From Candidatus Omnitrophica bacterium UBA6210 (GTDB lineage: Bacteria > Omnitrophota > Gorgyraeia > Velamenicoccales > Velamenicoccaceae): DNA of 64,000 nucleotides. Location of the stretch: NCBI GenBank assembly GCA_002421805.1, contig DISM01000004.1:186001-250000 (forward strand). Reading direction: 5' to 3'. The first letter of the stretch is position 1; the number at the start of each line of letters is the position of its first letter. A program made the translations under genes and the position numbers. Positions 15,503 through 25,560 of this stretch are shown here, piece after piece. Under the pieces are notes generated by a model. That model was not told the DNA's origin, searched no databases, and saw only the letters and a list, made by a program, of their open reading frames with translations.

Positions 15503-15883
15503 TTAGATATGCTTCTCTGCGATATCGCCGGCGACCGGCAGTTTGAATTTTTCTCCCTGATAGGCCTTGACCATGAGAATGACCCACAGGATCAGGGCAA
15601 CCAGGATGATCAGCGTATTCAACAAAGAAAAAAGAGGAATGAAAAAAACCAGACGCATCATGATGAACGCCCCCAGCAGCATGCCGACCCCTATCTGGGC
15701 CACAAACAAGGCGCCGAAAACGATCATCGATTGCATGGCATGAAACTTGACGAATTTATTGTCTTTCTCGATAAGAAAGAAGATGAGCCCCGTCACCCAG
15801 CCCAAGACATAGCTCAACAACCCGGCGACATTCGCCTCGATGCCCGTTGAGGTCTTCCCAAGGTCTTTCGTCTTCGACGTCAT
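15503..15883 (-). CDS. DUF4870-type membrane protein
   Basis: A 126-residue protein with the DUF4870/Tic20-like pattern. It opens NVAGLLSYVLGWVTGLIFFLIEKDNKFVKFHAMQS, in which the FVKFHA(M)QS element is the family hallmark. Three or four membrane helices follow, and the C-terminus is soluble. Function is unknown in the family. It has a strong Shine-Dalgarno (AAGGAGG) and lies 35-36 bases from each neighbour in the same run. Confidence 0.85.
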   Translation of the reverse strand: MTSKTKDLGKTSTGIEANVAGLLSYVLGWVTGLIFFLIEKDNKFVKFHAMQSMIVFGALFVAQIGVGMLLGAFIMMRLVFFIPLFSLLNTLIILVALILWVILMVKAYQGEKFKLPVAGDIAEKHI

Positions 15884-15918
15884 TTGTCCTCCTTCTGTTA
15901 ATAACTAGACGCACGGTT

Positions 15919-16527
15919 TCACATAAGGCGATCGTATTTGGAACCCAATTGATACGATTCTACCACAAGTTGCTGTTTTTTTGCGTCAATATTGAACACC
16001 AAAGAGTAACTTCTCCTTGATGTTGTCTTAAAGAACGACATGGTCGCAAAGGTCTTGATGATGGTCGGCTTGCTTCCCAGCCTTGGGCTTGTGCTGAAAT
16101 GGGCGGCGCGCAATGCTGCATGCAATGCTTCGCCATCCTTCCCCGCCAGGACACGTTTCACCGCATACGTGAGACGGTTCTCGATGACCTCTCCATCCTT
16201 CCTCGTCTCGGGCCCCGACGATTCGGCAATAAGCTTGGCGTCCCCGAAGACGCTTTTCAGCACCGGCCTGACGACACGGTCAAGGTCCTGGGCCGTGGGG
16301 TCTTTAGCGGAAAGCCCGCTGGAAACCAAAAATGCTGGGTTGACAGAAGTTCCGCCTGTAGCCTGGCTGCGGCGGCCGGATGTCTCCTGGGCCTGCTTCG
16401 TCAATCTTGCCAACCCCTCCTGCGATGTATACTTGGTGGGCTCATCACCCTCTCTCTTGCCGCACCCGCCGCCCAAGACACCGGCGGCGACACAGGCCGA
16501 AAGAAAAACGAACATGGATCTGCGCAT
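15919..16527 (-). CDS. Lipoprotein of unknown function
   Basis: The start is taken at ATG 16527, with AGGAGGG 7 bases upstream; an ATG two codons earlier is too close to it. The 202-residue product has a lipoprotein signal ending GVLGGGC, so Cys at about residue 22 would carry lipid. The mature part has a Ser/Thr-rich linker and an alpha-beta domain from residue 80. I recognise no family. It follows the giant protein gene by 43 bases. Confidence 0.75.
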   Translation of the reverse strand: MRRSMFVFLSACVAAGVLGGGCGKREGDEPTKYTSQEGLARLTKQAQETSGRRSQATGGTSVNPAFLVSSGLSAKDPTAQDLDRVVRPVLKSVFGDAKLIAESSGPETRKDGEVIENRLTYAVKRVLAGKDGEALHAALRAAHFSTSPRLGSKPTIIKTFATMSFFKTTSRRSYSLVFNIDAKKQQLVVESYQLGSKYDRLM

Positions 16528-16570
16528 AAACATCCCTCCTGTACGACGTTCTCTGTTTTATCCTGACAGA

Positions 16571-19500
16571 TCAAATAGCGGTCGCGTGAGCGCCCGATTT
16601 CTTGGGCTGGCTTGATCCCGTCGGCCTCGGACTTTCTATGCGGATCGTCTTCGTCTTGGAATCCTGAAGAGAACCGGCTGATAATTTCAATTTGATAGCC
16701 ACATTATCAATGCCCGGGACGCTGCCGGCGGCCAAAGGCAAAGCCAGCTGCACATCTCCGACAGACAAAGCATTCAGATTCTGCGAATAGATCTCCTGGT
16801 TGCCGGAATAAACTTTCAAGACGGCATTGCCGACCGCATGGTTGACCCTGACAGAGGCCGAGACGTTGACAGTGCTCGTTACCCCCCTCTTAACAGTATC
16901 CGGCTGGACGTCAAAACTCCTGATCTCGAAATCGCTCAAGACGGGCGTCACAAAGGTAACGCTTTTGGATGCCGATTTGACCGCCTGACCCGACGTGCCG
17001 TTCGCCAGAAGCAAGCTGGTCAGGTCAACCTTGTAGCTGTGTCCATCCGTCAGGTTCGACAGGTCCAGCGATACCGGCGATGTCAGGACACCCACGTTCT
17101 GATTCAAGATCTGGGTGTTCGTCGTCATATCCCTCAGGACAACCTGGTGCTGTAATGTCTTCGGCGTAGAATCGATATTCAGTTTTGCGCTATTGCCCGT
17201 GATATGGTCCACCGCCGCATTGAGGGTTATGCTGGGCTGCGATGTATAGAAAAATGATTCGTTGGCTACGACCGTATTGCCGAAACCATCCTGGAGCACG
17301 ACTTTGAACTTATAGGCTGTGCCCGGATTCAAGCCGGTCAACTCAAAAGAAAATGAGCTCTTGTTTGATTGTATCGGCGTCTGATAAAGATAATTCGCGC
17401 TTGATTGCGGCCCAAATTGCACGAAAGAAGAACAGGGCGACTGTGTATCAAAAAAGACCGTCGCTGTATTTGTGGTGACCCATCCCACGTCGACGCCGTA
17501 CGAGGTGACAGCGGGAGGCACATGCGCCAGTTTGATCTCGATATTCTGCACCTTGGCGCCAGGTGCCAGCGTCATCGAACCCGATGTATAGGGCGTGTAT
17601 CCCGTCTTGGCTGCCATGAGACTGACCTGCAGCGAGGCGCCGGACGTACCCAGAACTACCGTAAACGCGCCGTTGGCATCCGTCGAAACAGATATTGTCG
17701 TCGGCAAGCCGAGAATATTGACAGTAGCCGAAGCGATCCCGGAATTCGAAGAAGCGTCTTTAACTACGCCCGAAACAAAAATACGGGCGTCAGCCAAGGT
17801 GAAATCCACAGGCTGTATCTGGCCGGCCACAAGACCGGAGCATGTGGCCGTAGAAGCGAGATAATTATCCTTCTTGACAGTAACGGTACGCGCCCCCGGG
17901 TTGACTTCAACGGCATAGTCGCCGCCGGCCCCTGAAGTCGCCGCAGGTGTCGTTCCGTTATCTACATATATTTTCGCCCCGGCAACGGCGTTACCCTGGG
18001 CATCCTTGACTTTGCCGCCGATAATGGCCGTCGTCGGCAGCGTCGTTATGGAATAAACGCCCTGTTTGGCCACATTGCTGGGATTGCCTGAAACCATACG
18101 ATAAGAGTAAACAATGTAATAATATGTGGTGCCCGGATTCAGGTTGTTGACGGTGATGCTATGATTGGTCGTCTCGGGATAAGCGTCCCCATTATGGATG
18201 GAAGCAAACATCTGCCCATCGGCAGTCCCCCCTTGAGGATTTACATCCGGCTGTGTCTTGTACATCAGCATAGTTCTGGCGCTCGTGGAAGTCGTCCATG
18301 TCACCGTGATACTGTTGGTTGTCGACGTAGCAGAGACATTGGTGATCGTCGGCGCCGTATAGTCAGGAGGAGGCGGCGTCGATGACCCGCTGCTGCCGAT
18401 GCCTAAAAGACCAGCCACTTTCCCGGAAGCAGACTTCCACCCGGACGAAAGTCCGCTGGCGACACTGGAAGCGCCGCTGGAGATGGCCGAACCGACTTGG
18501 CTGGCGGCCGAGGATGCCGTACTGTATGCCGAAGAGCCGTAGCCGCTCAACGTATTGATAATCCCGGAGACCTGCGAAGAGACAACCGAAGAAGCACTCT
18601 GCAGTTGGGAGATATTCACGGGCGCCCCCGTAGCAAAGTTTGAAGGAGTAACTGAAGGCAAATGGCTGACCACGTTATTGATAGTGCTGCTCGCCTGCTG
18701 CTGGGCATTATTATACGTTTGGGATGCTGTCGAATAAGCCTGGCTGGCGGCCGAGGATGCCGCGGATGTAGCGCTGTTATAAGCGCTGCCTGCCGCCTGC
18801 GCAGCCTGATTGGCTGCGTTGACAGTCACGTTGACGGCATTAGAGCCTGCGTTTTGGGCATAGTTGATGGCTACGGAAGCACCGTTGGCAACCGCTCCGG
18901 CTGCATCCGAGGCTGCACCTGCAACCGCTTCTGCCGCATTATGCGCGGCCTGAGAGGCCTTGGCGGCTGCGTCTGACGCCGCAACGACGCCATCGCCCAA
19001 TAAGTCTGTGGCTTTGACCAGACCCGCGCCGGCAACGCCCAAACCCCTATTCAACGCATCCCCTGCGGCCCCGATACCCTCAAGGAACTTTTGATAAGCA
19101 GCCCCGCCGACACCGCTCAAGAAATCCTTGACTTCCTTGACCGCATCCTCAAACGGCTGAATATACGGATCCAGGGTCTTCTTGGCCGTTGTCAGGCCTT
19201 CGATGCCTTTGGCGATGGCCTCGTCCCTCTTCTTGGCCACCTGATCGACGTAAGGCGTCAACTTATCCGTGATCGTCTTGATATACGGCGACACCAGGTC
19301 CGTAATCTTGTTTTTATACTTATCGATGATACTGTTGGCCTTTTCTTTCACCAGGTTGGCTTTCTGTTTGGCAAGGTCATAATGCCGCGTGGCTTCGTCA
19401 CCGACGGCATTTTTGGCCGCCTTAATTTCCTGCCCCACTTCCGTCAAAAGCTGGTCGATCTCGTTAATGACGGGCTCAGCCTGTTTCTTGATGCTCGATG

Positions 19501-22500
19501 CGGCGCTATTGGCCTGGCTCGTCACCATATCTATCGCACCCTGGTAAACATCCGTAATGCCGCTCGTCAGGCCGTATAACGCGCCCTTGGTGTCATTCCT
19601 GAAAAGAACGACCTTTTCCCTTAAAACAGCGGCTTTCTCAATGACCTTATTCTTCGCAGTCCTGTACGCGTCCAGATACTCGGCAGGCAACACAGATTCT
19701 ACGCCGCTAAAAATACTTTTTACGCCGTCTATCAAAGCAATGATACCGTCGCAAACGCCGTCAACGGCCGCGTCAATGGCTTTTTTGGCGGCGGCAACGG
19801 CGACATCGACAACTTCCTTAAGATTGTCCAGGGCGGTCTTCACGCGCGCAAGGATCTCGTCGACAACGACCTTTTCGATCGCATGATAGACACCCTTGGC
19901 CGCGCGGACCACGACAAGCATGTCCTTGATCCACGGCTCGGTCATGCGTGAAAGATTTTCCATGGTATCGCCGGCGTCCTCTTCAATGGTTTCTTTCTCA
20001 TCGGAAGCGATCTGCATGGTCGTATCCGCCAGCTGGTCGGCAATACGCATTCCCTCGGCGATCAATTCGCCCGCCGGGCCTTTCAATCTCATGATGCCGT
20101 TCTCGATGGTGATGCTTACGGTCGTGCTCTTTCCGGCCGCCGAGATCTTTCCGGAACCCGTCACTCCTTTCAAGCTGATGTTCAATGTCGCATCGCTCAC
20201 GCTGATGCCGCAGAGCGTCACCGCATCTGGATAGCCCAAAACAACGGTCTGGCCGTCAAAGGAAAAAGTACCGCTCAACGAAGTACCGATCCCCAGGACC
20301 CCGGTAAAAGAACCCGTGGCCGTCCCCGAGATCTTGGAAGGTGTCATGTCCAGGCCGCTGAAAGTCAAGGCGCATTCTGCGGCGCCTCCCAGCCCCAGGC
20401 TGAACCTGGCCGTATCCGCATGCAGCCCGGTCTTGGAAACAGCAAGTTTGCTCATGCTGGTGACATTGATAAAACCGATCTTGCTTAAACTGGAAAACTC
20501 AAGCTTTCCGTCGCGATAGATCGTCCCGTTCAGTTTTTGTTTGGCCAGGCCAGGGATCCCCATCTGCCCGTTAAAACCGATCCCTGCGCTGTTATCGGCC
20601 GGCAACGTGAAATTACCTTCGGCGAGGGTGAACGGGCCGATGCCGGCATCTCCGCTCAACGTCGTGCAGGACTCATCTTTTTTAAAAACCAGGTCGCCCA
20701 AGGGAATAGTGATGACATTGGCGATGCCGATCTTACCTTTAAGATGCACACCGTCATTCTTCACGAGGATCTCAGGGCCTTCCAGCGGGAAGTGTTTGAT
20801 GGCAAGGCCGGCGACCTGTCCGCCCAGTTCTCCCAAGACCTGGCCGGATTTCATGTCGATCTTGATCGGAAGACTGATCTTTTCCAGGTCAAGAAGCTGT
20901 TTAAGGCCCGGCGGCAACATAAAATTCCCTTTGCCGTCGAGAACAAAATTCGTCACCTTGCCGTCAAACCCGGCAAAAGTCCATAAAGACGCATAGAGAT
21001 CGCCCTGCAGGGTCACTTCAGGATTGGACGCATCGTAGTGCTCCACCTTGACGAGAAAATTCTTAATGCCGAAACCCAAGGCATCCCCCGTAAAAGGCAT
21101 GATGGAAAACCCTGCCTTGCCTGAAACGCTGATGGTCTTTTGTTTGCCGTCGATGGTCAGATCGCCTTTGACAACCCCCGGGATCTTCAACATGCCGTTG
21201 AGGATAGACATGTCCTGGGAAAGCGCAGACGTCAATTTTACCGACGGGATATCGAGGTTCATCTGCTGGCCCAACAGATTCATCTCGATCACCTTGCCGA
21301 TAAACATACCGGTCTGTGTCTTAAAGACCATCACACCTTTGGTCTGGATATCGACGTCGCCCTTGGCGATATCGATAATACTGAAAATAGAAGCCTTCCC
21401 GGTTCCGGAAAGGCCCTGTTTCGTCAACGTCGCTGTCCCTTCAAGATCCACTTTAACGGGCGGAACGGGTCCCGGGAGCGGGACCTCCACCGTCATCTTG
21501 CCGGTGACATTGAATCCCTTGGGGGGAATGGCGGACGAGAAACTGCCGCCCCCGCTGGCGATCTCAACCTCAAGCACGCCCGACCCTTTGACGGAAAAAT
21601 TTAAAACAAATCCGCCGGTCGCCGTGGCGGCGATCCTCGATCTGGAAACTTCAAAATCCAGAAGACCCTTCAAGAACTGAACGTCTGTGCTGATGCCGGG
21701 GATCTTGAGGGTCTGGTCAAGGACGCCTTTGAATTTGATCTGGAGCGGATTGTCCTCTACGATAAGGCTCTGTATCTGCGCTACTTTTCCATAAATGGGG
21801 ATCTCGATATAACCGACCCCGTCGATCCTTTTGTTCTTGGTATCGATGGTGATCGTGCCGGCGCCCCCCAGGGATATATCAAAAGACCAATCGGGCCGGA
21901 TGGTCCCCGTGGCTTTATAAACACCGGGCGAGGTTTCCGTGAACTGCCCCTTGAACTTGATATCGAACAAACTGACCTCTTTCACATTGGCGCCGCTGGT
22001 CGTGATGTCGCCCACCGGCTTGTCCTCTTCGTCGTCACCCACCAAGCCATAGCTGACACTGGGCTTGTTCTCATCTTCTTTCTTATCATCCTTCTTTTTC
22101 TTATCTTTGTCGCTTTCGCCTGTCAGATCGCTCAATTTCACCTGGACAACGTTATCATCTCCACCGGAAGACTTTGTTGTCTTGGACTTTGTGGTTTGGG
22201 TAGTAGCGGTTTTTGACGCCGTGCCCTGAGTCACTGTCGTTTGTGTCTGTGTCGTCTGTGCCTTTGTCGTCTGAGAGCCGGATGCTGTTGTCTTCTTTTC
22301 ACCTACGCGGAATGTCCTTGAGGATTTATCCTTAAGCTTCAGCGTCTCATTGATGATCTCCACAGTCAATGTGTAAGAGCCGTCTTCAGGCTTATTGGTC
22401 AAGTCCCATTTGAAGGAATTGGAGCCCTGCTTTAAGCTTTCAATACTTTTGGCAAACTTCTGTTTCTCCGTGCCCTTTTTCAATTCCAGGTTCACGGCAA

Positions 22501-23191
22501 ACGGCCCTGCGAAATTTTCTGAGGCCTTTACCTCGACTGAAACCATTAATGGGAAACCCGAAGGCACCGCGCCCTTTTCTTCAGCTTCTAAAGTTATTTT
22601 CTTAATGTCTATCTTGGGAAGGGGGCTTTTTAACTGTGTCTTATCTGTTGTCGCTGTCTCTTGAGGCTTTGCCGCTTGCCCTTGCGTCTCCGTTGCTGCT
22701 TCCTCTGCTTTTGTCGTCTGAGAGCCGGACGCTGTTGTCTTCTTCTCACCTACGCGGAACGTCTTTGAGGATTTGTCCTTAAGTTTAAGGGTTTCATTGA
22801 TAATCTCTACAGAAACCGTATAACTGTCATCTGCGGGCTTGCTGGTCAGGTCCCACTTGAACGCATTGGACCCCTGCTTCAGTTTTTCGATACCCTCTGT
22901 GAATTTCTGCTTCTCCTGTCCTTTTTTCAATTCCAGATTAACGACAAATGGACCGGAAAAATCTTCTGATGCCTTGACTTCAACGAGGACTATCAATGGA
23001 CGGCCGGACGGCACGACGCCTTTTTCTGCCGCTTCCAAAGTGATCTTTTTAATATCGATCTTGGACAGGGGCTTTTTCGACTCTTGTTTTGCCTGATCCG
23101 CAGAGGCCGTGCTCGTCGCGGCTTGCGCAGTCCATGGCGATGCTAAAGAAAAGATCAAAAAAAGAACCGCAGCATAGACAACCCGTCTCAT
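16571..23191 (-). CDS. Giant modular secreted protein (2206 residues)
   Basis: The start is ATG 23191 (AGGAGG upstream, signal peptide residues 1-25 ending WTAQAA); the frame is open further upstream but overlaps the previous gene and is arginine-rich junk. Modules in order: two copies of a domain of about 105 residues (about 44-150 and 185-300, each starting KIDIKKITLEA); a Thr/Lys/Asp-rich linker (300-400); a long beta-rich region (about 400-1050) of glycine-punctuated strands like AsmA-type or solenoid proteins; a helical region (1060-1400); an Ala/Ser-rich coiled stretch (1400-1600); a fibronectin type III-like domain (about 1608-1700, with HSITVNNLNPGTTYYYIVY); two carboxypeptidase-regulatory-like domains (about 1724-1890); another FN3-like domain; and a CARDB-like end (about 2087-2206). 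No catalytic motif, sortase motif or membrane anchor was seen. It is probably an exported structural or adhesion protein. The function of the central region is unknown. Confidence 0.85.
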   Translation of the reverse strand: MRRVVYAAVLFLIFSLASPWTAQAATSTASADQAKQESKKPLSKIDIKKITLEAAEKGVVPSGRPLIVLVEVKASEDFSGPFVVNLELKKGQEKQKFTEGIEKLKQGSNAFKWDLTSKPADDSYTVSVEIINETLKLKDKSSKTFRVGEKKTTASGSQTTKAEEAATETQGQAAKPQETATTDKTQLKSPLPKIDIKKITLEAEEKGAVPSGFPLMVSVEVKASENFAGPFAVNLELKKGTEKQKFAKSIESLKQGSNSFKWDLTNKPEDGSYTLTVEIINETLKLKDKSSRTFRVGEKKTTASGSQTTKAQTTQTQTTVTQGTASKTATTQTTKSKTTKSSGGDDNVVQVKLSDLTGESDKDKKKKDDKKEDENKPSVSYGLVGDDEEDKPVGDITTSGANVKEVSLFDIKFKGQFTETSPGVYKATGTIRPDWSFDISLGGAGTITIDTKNKRIDGVGYIEIPIYGKVAQIQSLIVEDNPLQIKFKGVLDQTLKIPGISTDVQFLKGLLDFEVSRSRIAATATGGFVLNFSVKGSGVLEVEIASGGGSFSSAIPPKGFNVTGKMTVEVPLPGPVPPVKVDLEGTATLTKQGLSGTGKASIFSIIDIAKGDVDIQTKGVMVFKTQTGMFIGKVIEMNLLGQQMNLDIPSVKLTSALSQDMSILNGMLKIPGVVKGDLTIDGKQKTISVSGKAGFSIMPFTGDALGFGIKNFLVKVEHYDASNPEVTLQGDLYASLWTFAGFDGKVTNFVLDGKGNFMLPPGLKQLLDLEKISLPIKIDMKSGQVLGELGGQVAGLAIKHFPLEGPEILVKNDGVHLKGKIGIANVITIPLGDLVFKKDESCTTLSGDAGIGPFTLAEGNFTLPADNSAGIGFNGQMGIPGLAKQKLNGTIYRDGKLEFSSLSKIGFINVTSMSKLAVSKTGLHADTARFSLGLGGAAECALTFSGLDMTPSKISGTATGSFTGVLGIGTSLSGTFSFDGQTVVLGYPDAVTLCGISVSDATLNISLKGVTGSGKISAAGKSTTVSITIENGIMRLKGPAGELIAEGMRIADQLADTTMQIASDEKETIEEDAGDTMENLSRMTEPWIKDMLVVVRAAKGVYHAIEKVVVDEILARVKTALDNLKEVVDVAVAAAKKAIDAAVDGVCDGIIALIDGVKSIFSGVESVLPAEYLDAYRTAKNKVIEKAAVLREKVVLFRNDTKGALYGLTSGITDVYQGAIDMVTSQANSAASSIKKQAEPVINEIDQLLTEVGQEIKAAKNAVGDEATRHYDLAKQKANLVKEKANSIIDKYKNKITDLVSPYIKTITDKLTPYVDQVAKKRDEAIAKGIEGLTTAKKTLDPYIQPFEDAVKEVKDFLSGVGGAAYQKFLEGIGAAGDALNRGLGVAGAGLVKATDLLGDGVVAASDAAAKASQAAHNAAEAVAGAASDAAGAVANGASVAINYAQNAGSNAVNVTVNAANQAAQAAGSAYNSATSAASSAASQAYSTASQTYNNAQQQASSTINNVVSHLPSVTPSNFATGAPVNISQLQSASSVVSSQVSGIINTLSGYGSSAYSTASSAASQVGSAISSGASSVASGLSSGWKSASGKVAGLLGIGSSGSSTPPPPDYTAPTITNVSATSTTNSITVTWTTSTSARTMLMYKTQPDVNPQGGTADGQMFASIHNGDAYPETTNHSITVNNLNPGTTYYYIVYSYRMVSGNPSNVAKQGVYSITTLPTTAIIGGKVKDAQGNAVAGAKIYVDNGTTPAATSGAGGDYAVEVNPGARTVTVKKDNYLASTATCSGLVAGQIQPVDFTLADARIFVSGVVKDASSNSGIASATVNILGLPTTISVSTDANGAFTVVLGTSGASLQVSLMAAKTGYTPYTSGSMTLAPGAKVQNIEIKLAHVPPAVTSYGVDVGWVTTNTATVFFDTQSPCSSFVQFGPQSSANYLYQTPIQSNKSSFSFELTGLNPGTAYKFKVVLQDGFGNTVVANESFFYTSQPSITLNAAVDHITGNSAKLNIDSTPKTLQHQVVLRDMTTNTQILNQNVGVLTSPVSLDLSNLTDGHSYKVDLTSLLLANGTSGQAVKSASKSVTFVTPVLSDFEIRSFDVQPDTVKRGVTSTVNVSASVRVNHAVGNAVLKVYSGNQEIYSQNLNALSVGDVQLALPLAAGSVPGIDNVAIKLKLSAGSLQDSKTKTIRIESPRPTGSSQPKKSGAHATAI

Positions 23192-23241
23192 CTTGGGCCT
23201 CCTTTTAAATATTCTGATGTATGGAAATCCTTGTGTGGACA

Positions 23242-24963
23242 TTACCAGCCGCCACCGCCGCCTCCCCCGCCACCGCCGCCGGAAAAACCGCCGCCGCCGC
23301 CGCTGTAACCGCCGGAACTCGATCCGGGTGGCGTCGAAGAAGCGACGACGGCATGAGAAAAAGAACTCGACAGATGCGACGTAAAACCGGCAATTCCCCG
23401 CTCGCTCCAGCCTGCACCGGCATACCATACCGGCACATAGACTGTTTGCGTCTCATGGAGGCGCCGGAAGACATCCGCAAATTGCTCGGCCCATTCCACC
23501 TCGACATCCAGCGCCAACGCATAAGGCAGATATTTCTCAAAAAGCTGGGGCGTTTTTTCAGGCGGATTCAGGATATTGAGCCTGTCTTTTTCGGCGACCG
23601 ACAGATACATGCGAAAACCCTCGATCTGGTCGATCACCTTTCTGCCCAGGCGCGTCGGCGCCTTCAAGAGGCGATAAAAAAGGATATTGATGAAAATGGT
23701 GAGCAGAACGATGGGAAAATTGATCCACGGATTGAAAAACATAAGAAAAAACGCCCCAAAGAAAAAAAGGAACGACAGGACCAGGCCGAAGACGAAAAAA
23801 TGACTGTTGGTCAAAAAATAGACCTTTTCAAAGCTGTTCCTTAGCGAATGCGTCAGGTCCCTGACCGCGGACTGGACGGTCATGTAGTTCTCGTTTCCCA
23901 ATGCTACCGTGGAACCGCCCGCAAAGAGTTTAGTTGCTGCGGCGGACTCATCCGGGCTTAACGAAGACAGGATCGCCCCTGTTCTAACCAAAGAATACGC
24001 CCCGGCATTCTCTTCGATCCTGATGGCCCCCTTGACCGCCATATCGACGACAGCGGCGGTAAAAGCCTTGTGATCATATCCCATCTTAAAGATACACCGG
24101 ATTGCGGCCGGAGAAAGGCTGCACGGAGGGGCGTATAAAGGAATGATCGTCCCTTTTTGGGGGTCCCGGCCAAACCGGAACCAGACGACCATATAATAGA
24201 AAAAGATAAGAAAAAACCCTGCGACACAATAGGCAACGGCGAAATTATTCAGGAGAAAGACGCCGATCTTCTGCGAGAACGATGGTTCGCGGACAAAACC
24301 CTTGGGCCACGAGACGACGATCGTCAAACCCTCGCCGGCGGCCAAAGGGCGTGTCGTCATGATGGCGACGTCTTTGCCGCCGCGCACAACCCGGAAATCC
24401 TGCCCCCGGGCGCCCTGGGGGCCTGTATACGCCGTCATCTCGCTGATTTTGTCTGCGGCGCCTGCAGGAAGGTTGATCGTAGCGCTGGCTTCTTCTATAG
24501 GAAATTCCCAGCCGTTCCCTGTGACATTCCAATAGAGTTCGTCGTGGTCTTTAAAAAATCCGATCTGCCGGCTTGTCCGGTAACGAAAGGCATACGTGTA
24601 GACCCCTCGGGACAACAAGACATCACTCTTGCCGAAATAGATACGCGTGCCGTTCGTGAGGGGCGCGAAATGGTAACCTTCGGGTTGACCGTCCCTGAGG
24701 ACATCAAGGGTCTCAAAATCGACGATATAACGATTGCCCAGGCGGTCCCTGTATTTCGTCGGAAAATCCCGGTAAATGCCGTGGCGGATCTTTTCGCCCT
24801 CGGCGCGCACCCGGATCGTCTCGACGACGTCCATCGTGGCATCTTCATTCACCCGGATATCGCTATGATAGGAAACAATGCGCTCTGCGTCGCGGGCAAA
24901 GGAAGCCCGGGGACACAGGAACCACGCGCACAGCGCCAGGATCGTCCAGAATGTTTTTTTCAC
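23242..24963 (-). CDS. DUF2207 membrane protein with glycine-rich tail
   Basis: A 573-residue protein. It has a signal peptide (about 1-23) and a DUF2207 beta domain (about 25-230; RIVSYHSDIRVNEDATMDVVETI and YFGKSDVLLSRGVYTYAFRY are typical). There is one membrane helix near 240-262, a cytosolic segment and a pair of helices near 390-440. It ends in a run of Gly with Ser and a final Trp. DUF2207 proteins are commonly paired with LemA, as here (40-base gap). The start is GTG. The biochemical role is not known; an envelope role is likely. Confidence 0.9.
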   Translation of the reverse strand: MKKTFWTILALCAWFLCPRASFARDAERIVSYHSDIRVNEDATMDVVETIRVRAEGEKIRHGIYRDFPTKYRDRLGNRYIVDFETLDVLRDGQPEGYHFAPLTNGTRIYFGKSDVLLSRGVYTYAFRYRTSRQIGFFKDHDELYWNVTGNGWEFPIEEASATINLPAGAADKISEMTAYTGPQGARGQDFRVVRGGKDVAIMTTRPLAAGEGLTIVVSWPKGFVREPSFSQKIGVFLLNNFAVAYCVAGFFLIFFYYMVVWFRFGRDPQKGTIIPLYAPPCSLSPAAIRCIFKMGYDHKAFTAAVVDMAVKGAIRIEENAGAYSLVRTGAILSSLSPDESAAATKLFAGGSTVALGNENYMTVQSAVRDLTHSLRNSFEKVYFLTNSHFFVFGLVLSFLFFFGAFFLMFFNPWINFPIVLLTIFINILFYRLLKAPTRLGRKVIDQIEGFRMYLSVAEKDRLNILNPPEKTPQLFEKYLPYALALDVEVEWAEQFADVFRRLHETQTVYVPVWYAGAGWSERGIAGFTSHLSSSFSHAVVASSTPPGSSSGGYSGGGGGFSGGGGGGGGGGGW

Positions 24964-25003
24964 GGCCGAAAACTCCGGTTGCCGAAAACCAACAAACGCC
25001 GCG

Positions 25004-25555
25004 CTACAACTTCACTTCGGGCACGGCGCGATCCACCGACGATTCTATTTCAAAAAAATCCGCCGCTTTGAAACGGAAAACAGAAGCATACAGATTGCCC
25101 GGAAACGTCTCGATGAGAATGTTGTAGTTGCGCACGGTCCCGTTGTAATAACGGCGGGCAAGCTGGATCTCGTTCTCTACTTCGGCAAGGCTTTTCTGGA
25201 GTTCCAAAAAATGCTGGCTGGCCTTCAAGTCGGGATAGGCTTCGACGACCGCAAAGATGGTCTTGAGGGCCCGCGTGATATCGTTCTCCAAAGAGGCCCT
25301 TTCTTTGACGCCGGTCGCCTGTCCGGCCTGGGAACGGAGCTGCGTGACCTTTTCGAGGACGGCGCGTTCATAGCCCATATATCCCTTGACCGTCTCTACA
25401 AAATTAGGGATAAGGTCATGGCGCCTCTTGAGCTGGACATCGATCCCGCTCCACCCTTCCTGCACATGGATCCTGCCCCGGACAAGCCTGTTGAAAATAA
25501 CAATGCTGCCAACCGCCAAAAAGACAACAAAGATAAGGAGTAAATACGGATTCAT
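25004..25555 (-). CDS. lemA: LemA family protein
   Basis: The start ATG 25555 lies 5 bases after the previous stop; a longer frame would overlap it. The 183-residue product has one N-terminal membrane helix (MNPYLLLIFVVFLAVGS). The LemA core follows: VQLKRRHDLIPNFVETVKGYMGYE, then the AYPDLKASQHFLELQKSLAEVENEI helix and ARRYYNGTVRNYN. LemA is an inner-membrane helical-bundle protein of uncertain function, often next to DUF2207 or TPM-domain genes. Confidence 0.95.
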   Translation of the reverse strand: MNPYLLLIFVVFLAVGSIVIFNRLVRGRIHVQEGWSGIDVQLKRRHDLIPNFVETVKGYMGYERAVLEKVTQLRSQAGQATGVKERASLENDITRALKTIFAVVEAYPDLKASQHFLELQKSLAEVENEIQLARRYYNGTVRNYNILIETFPGNLYASVFRFKAADFFEIESSVDRAVPEVKL

Positions 25556-25560
25556 TTTAC

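Noticed and set aside
23191..23428. Extension of the giant protein start by 79 residues
   Set aside because: The extension is arginine- and phenylalanine-rich, is the antisense of the glycine-rich tail region, and overlaps the DUF2207 gene. A signal peptide and ribosome binding site mark the ATG at 23191.
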